Made by a program: the position numbers and the translations under genes. Shown piece after piece: positions 35,667 through 44,140 of a stretch of 64,000 nt of DNA. The stretch is taken from contig JBDVOJ010000053.1 of the NCBI GenBank assembly GCA_039969155.1, positions 62,001 through 126,000 on the forward strand, read 5' to 3'. The first letter of the stretch is position 1; every line of letters starts with the position of its first letter. Source of the stretch: GCA-002733465 sp039969155. GTDB taxonomy: Bacteria > Pseudomonadota > Gammaproteobacteria > Enterobacterales > Kangiellaceae. The notes under the pieces were generated by a model, which was not told where the DNA came from, did not search any database, and was given only the letters and a program-made list of their open reading frames with translations.

Positions 35667-35806
35667 ACCACAGAGGCACAGAGAACACAGAGATTTAAGA
35701 ATGCAAACGACTAATTGATTATTACTTCCCATTCGTCATGCATTACACAACTGAGTTCTAGTTTAAAAACTTACGAATTTCTCAGTGTCTTCTGTGCCTC
35801 TGTGGT
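35667..35806. repeat. Paired inverted ACCACAGAGGCACAGAG element
   Basis: The left arm, 35667-35695, and the right arm, 35776-35806, are near-perfect reverse complements (ACCACAGAGGCACAGA identical, then small differences) and enclose 80 bases without a gene. The sequence type recurs in many unrelated bacterial genomes. It could behave as a small non-autonomous mobile element or form a long hairpin between adhC and fghA. Confidence 0.65.
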
Positions 35807-35839
35807 AAAAACTTCTTTCATTCATCAACTGGGAATCTA

Positions 35840-36682
35840 ATGACCTTAAATACTAAATCGGAACAAAAATCATTCTCTGGGGTTCAAGGTGTTTATTCGC
35901 ATCAATCTGAGTCGACTAATTGTGAAATGGAATTCAGTGTTTATGTTTCTGAACATTCCAACGACGAAAAACTGCCGGTTCTTTTTTATCTTTCTGGACT
36001 AACCTGTACTCAAGATAATGTCACCACAAAAAGTGGTTTTCAGCGCTATGCAAGTGAGTATAGGATGATTATTGTTTGTCCTGATACCAGCCCAAGGGGA
36101 ACCGATTTTCCAGATGAACATGAGAGTTATGATTTTGGTTCGGGTGCGGGATTTTATCTTAATGCCACGCAACAGCCATGGTCAAAAAATTATCGGATGT
36201 ACGATTATGTTGTGGAAGAACTTCCTGAATTGATTGCAGCCAATTTCCCTATTGATAGTCAGCGCATGGGAATTTTTGGTCACTCTATGGGCGGTCATGG
36301 CGCTTTAACGATTGGATTAAGAAACCCTCAAAAATTTCGTTCGATTTCAGCGTTTTCTCCTATTGTTAACCCCACTAATTGTCCTTGGGGAGTTAAAGCC
36401 TTCACAGGCTATCTGGGTGAGAATAAAGACACTTGGAATGAATATGATGCCACTTGCTTAATAAAGCAAGGCGCTAGCAGTGAAAATGCAATACTCATCG
36501 ATCAAGGTAGTGCCGATAACTTTTTACAAGAACAGCTCAAGCCCGAAATTTTTCAAGCTGCTTGCACCGACGCAAGTCAATCGTTGGAATTAAGAATGCA
36601 ACCCGGCTTTGATCACAGCTATTATTTTATCAGTTCATTTATTGGAGAGCATATTGTATTCCACAGTAAAAATTTAGCTTAG
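35840..36682 (+). CDS. fghA: S-formylglutathione hydrolase
   Basis: 280 residues, esterase D type. The nucleophile motif GHSMGGHGA carries the catalytic Ser. The Asp (in DQGSADNFL) and His (GFDHSYYFI) complete the triad. The N-terminal FYLSGLTCTQDN is typical of the family. It hydrolyses S-formylglutathione made by AdhC. It is likely co-expressed with adhC unless the hairpin element between them stops transcription. It converges on norR. Confidence 0.96.
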   Translation: MTLNTKSEQKSFSGVQGVYSHQSESTNCEMEFSVYVSEHSNDEKLPVLFYLSGLTCTQDNVTTKSGFQRYASEYRMIIVCPDTSPRGTDFPDEHESYDFGSGAGFYLNATQQPWSKNYRMYDYVVEELPELIAANFPIDSQRMGIFGHSMGGHGALTIGLRNPQKFRSISAFSPIVNPTNCPWGVKAFTGYLGENKDTWNEYDATCLIKQGASSENAILIDQGSADNFLQEQLKPEIFQAACTDASQSLELRMQPGFDHSYYFISSFIGEHIVFHSKNLA

Positions 36683-36734
36683 CGAAGTTAGTCGAATCTA
36701 ATTAAGCCTCATGCTGGTCTCTATTGACTTAGTA

Positions 36735-38309
36735 TTACTTAAGTCCCAACCGCTTTGCTAAACGGTGAAGATTACTTCTGTCTAACCCTAAATTCTCAGC
36801 AGTTTTTGACCAGTTTTTTTGATTCATACTAAGATATTTCTCGATCAATTTTCTCTGGAAATTCTCAGTTTCAGTGTTCAGATTAGTAGATAAACTACTC
36901 AAATCTTGTGATTGCGCTACTTCGGTCGAGTCATTATTAAAACTTGCCAATTCATCGGAAGAAAAATTAAAATCGGCGGCGAAGAGTCGATTAATTCGCT
37001 GATGACTATTACTACTCAATTTTAAGAGAGCGCGACTGATTAAGTGTTCCAACTCGCGGATATTACCAGGCCACAGATAAGCATTGAGAGCCTTAATTGC
37101 ACTTGAATCTAAAGAGACACCTCTAACTCCAAACTTTCTCGACAGTTTTTCTACGAAGTAATCCGCTAACAATTGAATATCATGTTTCCTCTCACGTAAT
37201 GAAGGCACCGTGATTGGATATACGCCCAGTCTATGGAACAAGTCACGTCGAAAGTTCCCTTCTCTCACTTCATCTTTTAGATTTCGATTTGTAGCTGCAA
37301 TAACCCTAACATCCACATAGCGCATGTGCTCCTCGCCCAGGGGCTGAACTTCGCCGCTTTGCAAAACTCTAAGCAGCTTGGCTTGAAGACTAAGTGCCAG
37401 TTCGCCAATTTCATCGAGGAATAAAGTTCCTTTATCAGCAAGCTCGAACTTTCCTTTATAATCCTTAACAGCCCCTGTAAAAGCGCCTTTCTTGTGCCCA
37501 AATAATTCACTTTCTGCTAAATTTTCAGGCAAAGAAGAACAATTCAAGTAAACAATAGGCTGACTCTTTCGCTGCGAGTTTCGGTGTATCGCTCGAGCCA
37601 CAAGTTCCTTCCCTGTTCCTGTTTCGCCAGTAATTAGAACATTTAAATCCGACGAGGCCACCATTGAAATTTCATCCCTCAATTGGTTCATAGCTTCGCT
37701 CTCGCCAATCATTTCCTCGCCTTGATGTCCAAGTACTTGTTCAATCAAGTTATGGCTGACCTGCTGTTGCCTATTCACCGATGTTTCTAGTGCCTCAATA
37801 TAGCTCGCCGAAGATGCCGCGGCAGCAGCTAATGCGCTAAAAGCAGCCACCAAGTTTTCATTAGTTGATTCAAATGCAGTTGGGTCGAGAGCATCGAATG
37901 TAATGACACCCCATACTTCCTCATCGACCTTGAGCGCCGCTCCCATACAAGCATGCACAGGCAAATCACCTCGACAAGATTCGACCAATCCATCATAGGG
38001 ATCGGGCATTTCTGATGCTGGCTTAAATTTGATAACGCCATCGCTATTTAAGATGGCTTGAAGTCTAGGATGGTGTGAAAGTTGAAACCTCTTTGCAATG
38101 GTACTTGGTTTTAGCCCATCAACAACGACGGGTCTTAGTCTATCGTTTTCCAATTTCAAAATGGCAGCGGCATCGCAAGGAATCACTTGTTTAGCTGATA
38201 CCAGAAGACGCTCAAAACGTTCTGCTGAAGTTAGACTCTTGGTTAAATCAATCGCTACGGAAAATAACGCAGAAAGCATTTTATCACTATTAACGGATTT
38301 CGTTGTCAT
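36735..38309 (-). CDS. norR: Nitric-oxide-responsive sigma-54 activator NorR
   Basis: 524 residues. The N-terminal GAF domain has the NO-sensing iron-ligand regions of E. coli NorR (DPYDGL, HACMG with the ligand Cys, TFDALDP). The AAA+ domain has Walker A GETGTGKE, the GAFTGA sigma-54 contact and FLDEIGEL. The C-terminal Fis-type helix-turn-helix is TAENLGLDRSNLHRLAKRLG. It is divergent from a small membrane-protein gene, with three GT-N7-AC sites between. The first site overlaps its own start codon, suggesting autorepression. Confidence 0.95.
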   Translation of the reverse strand: MTTKSVNSDKMLSALFSVAIDLTKSLTSAERFERLLVSAKQVIPCDAAAILKLENDRLRPVVVDGLKPSTIAKRFQLSHHPRLQAILNSDGVIKFKPASEMPDPYDGLVESCRGDLPVHACMGAALKVDEEVWGVITFDALDPTAFESTNENLVAAFSALAAAAASSASYIEALETSVNRQQQVSHNLIEQVLGHQGEEMIGESEAMNQLRDEISMVASSDLNVLITGETGTGKELVARAIHRNSQRKSQPIVYLNCSSLPENLAESELFGHKKGAFTGAVKDYKGKFELADKGTLFLDEIGELALSLQAKLLRVLQSGEVQPLGEEHMRYVDVRVIAATNRNLKDEVREGNFRRDLFHRLGVYPITVPSLRERKHDIQLLADYFVEKLSRKFGVRGVSLDSSAIKALNAYLWPGNIRELEHLISRALLKLSSNSHQRINRLFAADFNFSSDELASFNNDSTEVAQSQDLSSLSTNLNTETENFQRKLIEKYLSMNQKNWSKTAENLGLDRSNLHRLAKRLGLK

Positions 38310-38360
38310 ATTGACCCTTTAGTTGTCACTTAGACACGCATCAAACGTTGTCATATATAC
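38305..38360 (+). promoter_or_regulatory. Three NorR enhancer sites
   Basis: Three copies of the NorR core GT-N7-AC, each within TTGTCA/C: 38305-38315 (N7 CATATTG), 38325-38335 (N7 CACTTAG) and 38350-38360 (N7 CATATAT, inside GTTGT/ACAAC arms 38347-38363). E. coli norVW also has three such sites, all needed for NorR assembly. They lie 41-96 bases upstream of the -24/-12 promoter at 38401. Confidence 0.85.
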
Positions 38361-38400
38361 AACAAATATTATAACGTATTGAAATTATTGCAAGTTTATT

Positions 38401-38417
38401 TTGGCCTCTTGATTGCA
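38401..38417 (+). promoter_or_regulatory. Sigma-54 (-24/-12) promoter
   Basis: TTGGCCTCTTGATTGCA has the invariant GG (38403-38404) and GC (38415-38416) exactly 12 bases apart, and TTGCA matches the -12 consensus. Predicted transcription start is near 38429, about 70 bases before the ATG at 38501. Combined with the NorR sites this is a strong NO-inducible promoter prediction. Confidence 0.85.
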
Positions 38418-38500
38418 ATAGCTAACGAGAGCGCCAGCTTCAATTATGCTGAGAATCGGTTGGTAGGGTTAATCAAAGAAGCTTTATAGAGGACAAACTA

Positions 38501-38761
38501 ATGACTAACGAACAATTGTATCTAACCGCTAATGTAATCATTGCGATTTCATTTAGTTTAATTGGAGCAGGAATCTTTGTCGGTTTTGTAGAGCACCTTA
38601 CGTTTACCATTCCGCAACAAGTTCTCGCTCATATTTCCATTATGCTCGGAGCTGGTTTCCTTAAGCTGTCATATGTGATGCGCTTAAATGCTAGTAAACA
38701 TTTAGGAATCAACGATTTTGCGCCGCTAGAAATCGAGATGCCAAATGAAATGGAAGTGTAA
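38501..38761 (+). CDS. Small two-span membrane protein under NorR/sigma-54 control
   Basis: 86 residues with two helices (VIIAISFSLIGAGIFVGFV and VLAHISIMLGAGFLKLSYVMRL) and an acidic C-terminal tail. AGAGGA precedes the ATG. The pattern 'AHISIMLGAGFLKLSYVMRL' recalls the PpyR-type small membrane proteins near the NorR homologue FhpR in Pseudomonas; this is recalled similarity, not verified. No NO reductase, flavohaemoglobin or flavorubredoxin gene follows. Expected to be induced by NO; its role is unknown. Confidence 0.75.
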   Translation: MTNEQLYLTANVIIAISFSLIGAGIFVGFVEHLTFTIPQQVLAHISIMLGAGFLKLSYVMRLNASKHLGINDFAPLEIEMPNEMEV

Positions 38762-38820
38762 ACGTCTTTATTTATGAAAATGCTAACTACGCTCATTATT
38801 TGAACTGGAGAAATCGAAAA

Positions 38821-39315
38821 ATGCTGAAATATCTAATCTTTGCACTAATAGTTTTGACAACGATACCTAACGCAAAATCAGATGCTAGTCTGCAACTCGA
38901 CAATATATACCGACTATTTATGCAAGACAAGATAGAACTCAAAGCTATCAACCTTGTGTACGATGAATCGGTTATCCACGTTGGCAAAACTAACAGCGCT
39001 TTACTTGATGGTAAGAAAGATTTCATCGATACCAATATTAAACCGACAATTAAAATGCTTGAATCGCGCCAATTTAAATTAAAGCTTATCGCATACGTCG
39101 TTAGACGAGTTCTTAGCACCGACATGGCTAATGATGTTGGTTACTTGTACTCCGAAATATCTTTACCTGATGGAAAACAACTTAAACAGCTACAAAAATA
39201 CTCTTGGGTTTTTATCAACGAAAATGGCATATGGAAAGTCATAACCGATTTTGATGCAACTCCAGCTGACCTTGCTATTCTTCCGTTTATTTCCGCAGAA
39301 CGCATTATCAGGTAG
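38821..39315 (+). CDS. Secreted NTF2/SnoaL-like protein
   Basis: 164 residues with a signal peptide (KYLIFALIVLTTIPNAKSDA). The mature part has the layout of NTF2-like cone-fold proteins (residues YDESVIHVGKTNS, then SWVFINENGIWKVITDFD). Fold assignment is tentative. ATG 38821 is preferred over the TTG at 38800 because GGAG lies upstream. It follows the NorR-controlled gene by 59 bases on the same strand and could be in the same operon. Confidence 0.6.
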   Translation: MLKYLIFALIVLTTIPNAKSDASLQLDNIYRLFMQDKIELKAINLVYDESVIHVGKTNSALLDGKKDFIDTNIKPTIKMLESRQFKLKLIAYVVRRVLSTDMANDVGYLYSEISLPDGKQLKQLQKYSWVFINENGIWKVITDFDATPADLAILPFISAERIIR

Positions 39316-39343
39316 CGGTTACTAGACTGCTTGGGAGAAATAG

Positions 39344-39925
39344 ATGAAAACCAACAAATATTTAGTTTTAATATCCGTATCTTTAATTAGCATGGTGCTA
39401 GGTTCCTGCGGTACTTCGCTTACCTTACCTGCCACTAGCTCGAATATGGAGCGAGTCTATTTAATTCAATACGATACGTGGGGACATCATTCTCTAGCTT
39501 TTTTCCGAAATGGAAAATTGATTGAATTCACTTATGGCGATTGGGAACTATTTGCTCTTAATAAACGCGACCTATGGACTGGTTGGAAAAATATGACTTT
39601 CCCGACAGAGGGTGCGTTAGGCAAAAAAATCGTAGGTTTTAACGAGGGCGATTCTATATGCAGTAAATTTATTGGCTGCAATAAAACCGCTTCATTTCAA
39701 GCCCCTTCCCATAAAGTATCTGAGTTACTAATTATGCTAGAAGAATCGTATTTAGAGGAATCAAAAAGCGAGGTATACAATTCTCTTGAAGAGGTTTTCT
39801 TTGTTAAACACAAGCGACGTTATTGGTTATGGCATAATTGCAATCACCAACTGGTCGAATGGTTGGAATATCTCGGTGCAAAAGTTAGTGGACGTATTCT
39901 ATTTAGTCCTAACTTTATCGAATAG
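39344..39925 (+). CDS. Lipoprotein, DUF2459/NlpC-like features
   Basis: 193 residues. The lipobox is VLGSC (Cys ~22). The mature domain has YDTWGHHSLAFF, LIEFTYGDWELFA and, near the end, WHNCNHQLVEWLEYLGAK. A His-Ser early motif with a late HNC is reminiscent of permuted NlpC/P60-like proteins such as DUF2459 or DUF4105, in which the Cys is the nucleophile. This is tentative. GGGAG precedes the ATG. It lies 28 bases after the NTF2-like gene and converges on ruvA. Confidence 0.55.
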   Translation: MKTNKYLVLISVSLISMVLGSCGTSLTLPATSSNMERVYLIQYDTWGHHSLAFFRNGKLIEFTYGDWELFALNKRDLWTGWKNMTFPTEGALGKKIVGFNEGDSICSKFIGCNKTASFQAPSHKVSELLIMLEESYLEESKSEVYNSLEEVFFVKHKRRYWLWHNCNHQLVEWLEYLGAKVSGRILFSPNFIE

Positions 39926-39939
39926 ATATCATACAAAGT

Positions 39940-40542
39940 TTACATATTCTTAAGAGCTAGCCTGATCAAGCTAGCGGCTGGTAATGAATCATCTTTGATT
40001 TTACTAATCGCGAGACTTGCTGCTTGCGGTTTATAACCCAGTGCAACCAGACCACTAATGGCTTCGGCAACATGGTCGCTTTGTGGTGCAAGAGTTGCGG
40101 TATTTTCAACACCAGCAAGAGCCACTCCATCAACCTGCCAATCTTTCAATTTGTCTTTCATTTCAATGATTAATCGCTCTGCGGTTTTCTTACCAACCCC
40201 AGGGATTTTAACTAAACCATTTGAGTCACCAGCATGGACATTTTGCACAAATTCCATAGCACTCATGGCCGATAAAATCGCTAGCGCCAATTTTGGGCCC
40301 ACGCCATTCACTTTGATTAACTCCCTAAAAAGTTTCCGCTCCTCAAGACTATAAAATGCGAAAAGTGTATGAGCATTTTCACTGACCGATAAATGAGTAT
40401 GCACAATTACCGATTGATTGATTTCAGGCAGATTATAAATAGTATTCATTGGTGCTTGGCATTCATAACCCACACCATTAACTTCCACTAAAATAAACGG
40501 AGGTTGTTTTTCTAACAGAAGACCATTTAATCGACCAATCAT
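39940..40542 (-). CDS. ruvA: Holliday junction branch migration protein RuvA
   Basis: 200 residues. The N-terminal OB fold (MIGRLNGLLLEKQPPFILVEVNGVGYE) is followed by two helix-hairpin-helix motifs (LIKVNGVGPKLALAIL, LVKIPGVGKKTAERLIIEM) and the C-terminal RuvB-contacting domain (AISGLVALGYKPQAA). It binds the four-way junction and recruits RuvB. It lies 129 bases downstream of ruvC; the usual adjacent ruvB is missing here and lies at 33.2 kb. Confidence 0.97.
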   Translation of the reverse strand: MIGRLNGLLLEKQPPFILVEVNGVGYECQAPMNTIYNLPEINQSVIVHTHLSVSENAHTLFAFYSLEERKLFRELIKVNGVGPKLALAILSAMSAMEFVQNVHAGDSNGLVKIPGVGKKTAERLIIEMKDKLKDWQVDGVALAGVENTATLAPQSDHVAEAISGLVALGYKPQAASLAISKIKDDSLPAASLIRLALKNM

Positions 40543-40569
40543 TTTTTACCTTCTTTTCTAATTATTAAA

Positions 40570-40665
40570 TGAAAACGCTTCGACTGCGCAGTTCGACTCC
40601 GCTCAGCGGGCTTTGTACTTTTCTTTCAACTAGTAACTCGTAACGCGTAACTAGCAACTCGTCAC
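40570..40665. repeat. Repeat fragments between ruvC and ruvA
   Basis: TTCGACTCCGCTCAGCGGGC (about 40589-40608) shares its core with fragments at 1.2, 12.3 and 25.1 kb. It is followed by a degenerate run of AACTAGTAACTCGTAACGCG-type units (40628-40665). It lies inside what is normally a compact ruvC-ruvA junction. Confidence 0.55.
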
Positions 40666-40671
40666 TTTTTC

Positions 40672-41190
40672 CTATCTCAACCGCCCACGGGTGACTTTCT
40701 TAGCACCCGCTTGAAACAACGCACTTTGCATAGCATGACCATGGCAAATGGCAACGGCTAATCCATCGGCCGCGTCTGCTTGCGGTGATTGATTCAATCC
40801 CAGAAGGCTCGTCACCATGTGTTGAACTTGGGTTTTATCCGCACCTCCGGTGCCAACCACGGCTTGTTTAATTTGACGTGCAGAGTACTCGGCAACCACT
40901 AATGCATGTTGCGCCATAGCGACCATCGCGGCACCACGAGCCTGTCCGAGCTTTAATGCTGAGTCCGCATTCTTGGACATAAAGACTTGTTCAATTGCTG
41001 CTTCTGTCGGCTTATATTCTTGCACCACCTCGGAAATACAATCAAAGATTTGATTCAGTCTATCGGACAAAATGCCGTCCTTCACTCGGATGCAACCACT
41101 GGCAACGTATTCCATTTTTCTACCATTCATAGCGATCACTCCGAAGCCGGTAATTCGTGAACCTGGATCAATTCCTAAAATGGTGGGCAT
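40672..41190 (-). CDS. ruvC: Crossover junction endodeoxyribonuclease RuvC
   Basis: 172 residues. The RNase H-like nuclease has its acidic catalytic residues in ILGIDPGSRITGFG, AAIEQVFM and ADAADGLAVAICH. It resolves Holliday junctions in complex with RuvAB. It follows yebC by 99 bases on the minus strand. The usual C-terminal basic end is present (KKVTRGRLR). Confidence 0.97.
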   Translation of the reverse strand: MPTILGIDPGSRITGFGVIAMNGRKMEYVASGCIRVKDGILSDRLNQIFDCISEVVQEYKPTEAAIEQVFMSKNADSALKLGQARGAAMVAMAQHALVVAEYSARQIKQAVVGTGGADKTQVQHMVTSLLGLNQSPQADAADGLAVAICHGHAMQSALFQAGAKKVTRGRLR

Positions 41191-41289
41191 AGCTTATTCG
41201 TTTTTGTTGATTGGTTGGTGAGCTTGTGACAACAATATACCACAAGTCTTCGAGCTGATTTAAATTAGTCAAACGAACACTGATTCGGT

Positions 41290-42033
41290 TTAAAGTTGCT
41301 CGTAAGCTTCCGGCGGGATCTCAGCATTGCTGTATACATTTTGAGTATCGTCGAGATCTTCTAATCGATCAATTAAGCGCAGTACTTTTACTGCGGTATC
41401 AACGTCTAACTCGGCTTGAGTGGAGGGCAACATGGCGATTTCGCTGTCTTCAGGTTTTAGCTCTTTGGCTTCTAATGACTCTTTTACGGTCATAAAATCT
41501 TCAGGCAAGGTCAGCACTTCGAATGAACCGTCATCGTGATTGACGATATCTTCAGCACCGGCTTCGAGTGCTTCTTCCATTAAGGTATCTTCGTCAACTT
41601 CAGATGAGAATATCAACTGGCCTTTTTTCTCGAATAAATAAGCCACTGAGCCCGAGGTTGCCAGTTCGCTACCGGATTTAGTAAAGGCATGACGAACTTC
41701 GGCAACCGTTCGATTTTTATTATCGGTCATACATTCAACCAAAATAGCACATCCGCCTGGACCGTAACCTTCGTAGGTCAACTCGTCCATGCTTGAACCA
41801 TCTTCACCACCAGCACCGCGTTTGACCGCGCGCTCAACCGTATCACGAGTCATATTGCCGCTGAGCGCTTTGTCGATAGCTGCTCGAAGTCGAGGATTAT
41901 TATCAGGGTCACCGCCGCCAGCTTTCGCAGCGACTACAATTTCTCGTATAAATTTTGTAAATAGCTTACCGCGTTTGGAGTCTTGCGCCTTTTTGCGATG
42001 TTGGATATTTGCCCATTTACTGTGACCCGCCAT
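41290..42033 (-). CDS. yebC: YebC/PmpR family regulatory protein
   Basis: 247 residues, starting MAGHSKWANIQHRKKAQDSKRGK, the family signature. It continues through the middle domain (YEGYGPGGCAILVECMTDN) to the C-terminal domain with STQAELDV. YebC proteins were described as DNA-binding regulators and more recently as translation factors easing ribosome stalling at proline stretches. It lies 40 bases downstream of aspS, the usual order. Confidence 0.96.
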   Translation of the reverse strand: MAGHSKWANIQHRKKAQDSKRGKLFTKFIREIVVAAKAGGGDPDNNPRLRAAIDKALSGNMTRDTVERAVKRGAGGEDGSSMDELTYEGYGPGGCAILVECMTDNKNRTVAEVRHAFTKSGSELATSGSVAYLFEKKGQLIFSSEVDEDTLMEEALEAGAEDIVNHDDGSFEVLTLPEDFMTVKESLEAKELKPEDSEIAMLPSTQAELDVDTAVKVLRLIDRLEDLDDTQNVYSNAEIPPEAYEQL

Positions 42034-42073
42034 TTAATCCTCCGGTGTTTAAACAGTCTTTTCTGATTTATCT

Positions 42074-43843
42074 CTAGTTTTTCTTTTTGCTAATAGTGGC
42101 AATTGCTAACTCTTCTAACTGCGCCGCTGATACCTTTGAGGGTGCCGAAGTTAATGGACAGCTTGCGGTCGTCGTTTTAGGAAATGCGATCACGTCGCGA
42201 ATAGAGTCAGCACCCACCATCAGCATGACTAAGCGATCTAAACCAAATGCTATTCCGCCGTGCGGAGGACAACCGTATTTAAGCGCTTCTAATAAGAATC
42301 CAAACTTCTCATCAGCTTCCTGTTTTTCAATACCTAAGATATCAAAAATCGCCGCCTGGATGTCTTGGTTATGTATACGAACGGATCCGCCACCTACTTC
42401 ACAACCATTCAAAACCATGTCATAGGCGCGAGATAATGTTTCAGTTGGTGCCGCTCTTAGTTTTTCCACATCATTTTCTTGTGGTGCTGTAAACGGATGA
42501 TGAAGCGCATGCATTTGGCCTTTGTCTTCTTCAAACATTGGGAAATCAATCACCCATAAAGGCTTCCAAGCATCTTCCACTAACCCACGATCTTCGGCCA
42601 CTTTTAATCTAAGCGCGCCTAAAGAATCTGTAACCACTCGATTAGAATCTGCGCCAAATAACAGAATGTCGCCAGCGGCTGCGTTAGTCCGAACAAGGAT
42701 TTCATTAATGATGTCATTGTTTAAGAATTTAGCGATGGGCGACTGAACACCTTCAATGCCCTTTCCAATCTCTTTGACTTTAACCCAAGCTAATCCTTTT
42801 GCACCGTATCGACCTGCGTATTCGGTATATTGATCGATCTGCTTGCGACTAAGCTCTGCTCCACCTGGCACACATATCGCTGCCACTCGCCCATTGTCAT
42901 CGTTGGCCGGTCCAGAGAAAACTTTGAATTCTACTTCTTTCAATAAATCTTTAACATCAACTAACTCGATAGAGACTCGCAAATCTGGTTTATCACTACC
43001 GTATCGCTTCATCGCTTCGGCATAAGGCATTCTTGGGAAGTCGCCTAAATCAACATCTAAGGTTTTCATAAACAAACCACGGATCATTTTTTCCATCATC
43101 GACATAATGGCTTCTTCATCCATAAAGGATGTTTCAATATCCAATTGGGTAAATTCTGGTTGGCGATCGGCGCGTAAATCTTCATCTCTAAAACAACGAA
43201 CAATTTGGTAGTAACGATCAAACCCACTCATCATTAACAACTGCTTAAATAGCTGAGGTGATTGAGGCAATGCGAAAAATGAACCTTTGTTGGTTCGGCT
43301 TGGTACTAGGTAATCGCGCGCACCTTCTGGAGTCGCTTTAGTCAAGATAGGGGTTTCGATATCAGCGAAATTTTCGGTTTCTAAGAAATCACGTAAATGC
43401 TTGGCAACTTTATTGCGGAATAAAATCTTTTCTTGCATTTCTGGACGACGTAAATCGAGGTAACGATATTTGAGTCGCTTTTCTTCAGACACTTCTTCAT
43501 GCCCATCGATTAAAATCGCAGGCGGAGCCGCTTGATTTAATACTTCAAGCCCAATGAGCACTAGCTCAATAGTTCCAGTCACCATATCCTTATTAATCAT
43601 ATCTGCTGGTCGATTGCGGATAACGCCTGTCGCTGAAACCACGAACTCACTACGTAGTGTTTCTGCTTTAGCGAATAATTCTGCCTTTTCTGGCTCTATC
43701 ACCGCTTGCACTATGCCACTACGATCTCGGATTTGCATGAAAATCAATCCACCTAAATCGCGCTTACTGTGAACCCAACCAGCAACAGTGACTTGGTCAC
43801 CTTCGGATACGTTTAACAAATCACCGTTATAATGGCTACGCAT
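42074..43843 (-). CDS. aspS: Aspartyl-tRNA synthetase
   Basis: 589 residues, bacterial type. The N-terminal OB-fold anticodon-binding domain (VTVAGWVHSKRDLGGLIFMQIRD) is followed by a class II catalytic core: motif 2 FRDEDLRADRQPEFTQ and motif 3 GIAFGLDRLVML, with the bacterial GAD insertion at ~290-410. It charges tRNA-Asp. It is the first gene of the aspS-yebC-ruvC-ruvA run on the minus strand. Confidence 0.98.
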   Translation of the reverse strand: MRSHYNGDLLNVSEGDQVTVAGWVHSKRDLGGLIFMQIRDRSGIVQAVIEPEKAELFAKAETLRSEFVVSATGVIRNRPADMINKDMVTGTIELVLIGLEVLNQAAPPAILIDGHEEVSEEKRLKYRYLDLRRPEMQEKILFRNKVAKHLRDFLETENFADIETPILTKATPEGARDYLVPSRTNKGSFFALPQSPQLFKQLLMMSGFDRYYQIVRCFRDEDLRADRQPEFTQLDIETSFMDEEAIMSMMEKMIRGLFMKTLDVDLGDFPRMPYAEAMKRYGSDKPDLRVSIELVDVKDLLKEVEFKVFSGPANDDNGRVAAICVPGGAELSRKQIDQYTEYAGRYGAKGLAWVKVKEIGKGIEGVQSPIAKFLNNDIINEILVRTNAAAGDILLFGADSNRVVTDSLGALRLKVAEDRGLVEDAWKPLWVIDFPMFEEDKGQMHALHHPFTAPQENDVEKLRAAPTETLSRAYDMVLNGCEVGGGSVRIHNQDIQAAIFDILGIEKQEADEKFGFLLEALKYGCPPHGGIAFGLDRLVMLMVGADSIRDVIAFPKTTTASCPLTSAPSKVSAAQLEELAIATISKKKN

Positions 43844-43880
43844 AATAAAACCTTAAAAAATAGAGAATAAGAAATGGGCA

Positions 43881-43940
43881 GTTTAGTGACCTGCCAAAAA
43901 CCGCGTATGTTACTGGATATGGGCGCTAAAGTCACTAAAC
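43881..43940 (-). promoter_or_regulatory. Inverted repeat in the aspS leader
   Basis: Perfect ten-base arms GTTTAGTGAC (43881-43890) and GTCACTAAAC (43931-43940), 40 bases apart, lie 38-97 bases upstream of the aspS start in an otherwise gene-free stretch. They could be paired operator half-sites or the base of an mRNA leader stem. No known leader family was recognised. Confidence 0.35.
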
Positions 43941-44140
43941 AGCATGGTAAATTAGACCCTGTTTATTGTTATGGCCCCACCTCTTAAAACCACGCTATTT
44001 GGTATAATTCGATGGCTTTTATAACGTTCAAGACACTCTCAAGCCTATGAATTTAAATGTTTTTTTCAATTATGCTTGGTTCTGTGGTAGCATTGGATAA
44101 CAATCACTACAATCCCCACAGGTTTATAGATATTCGATTT

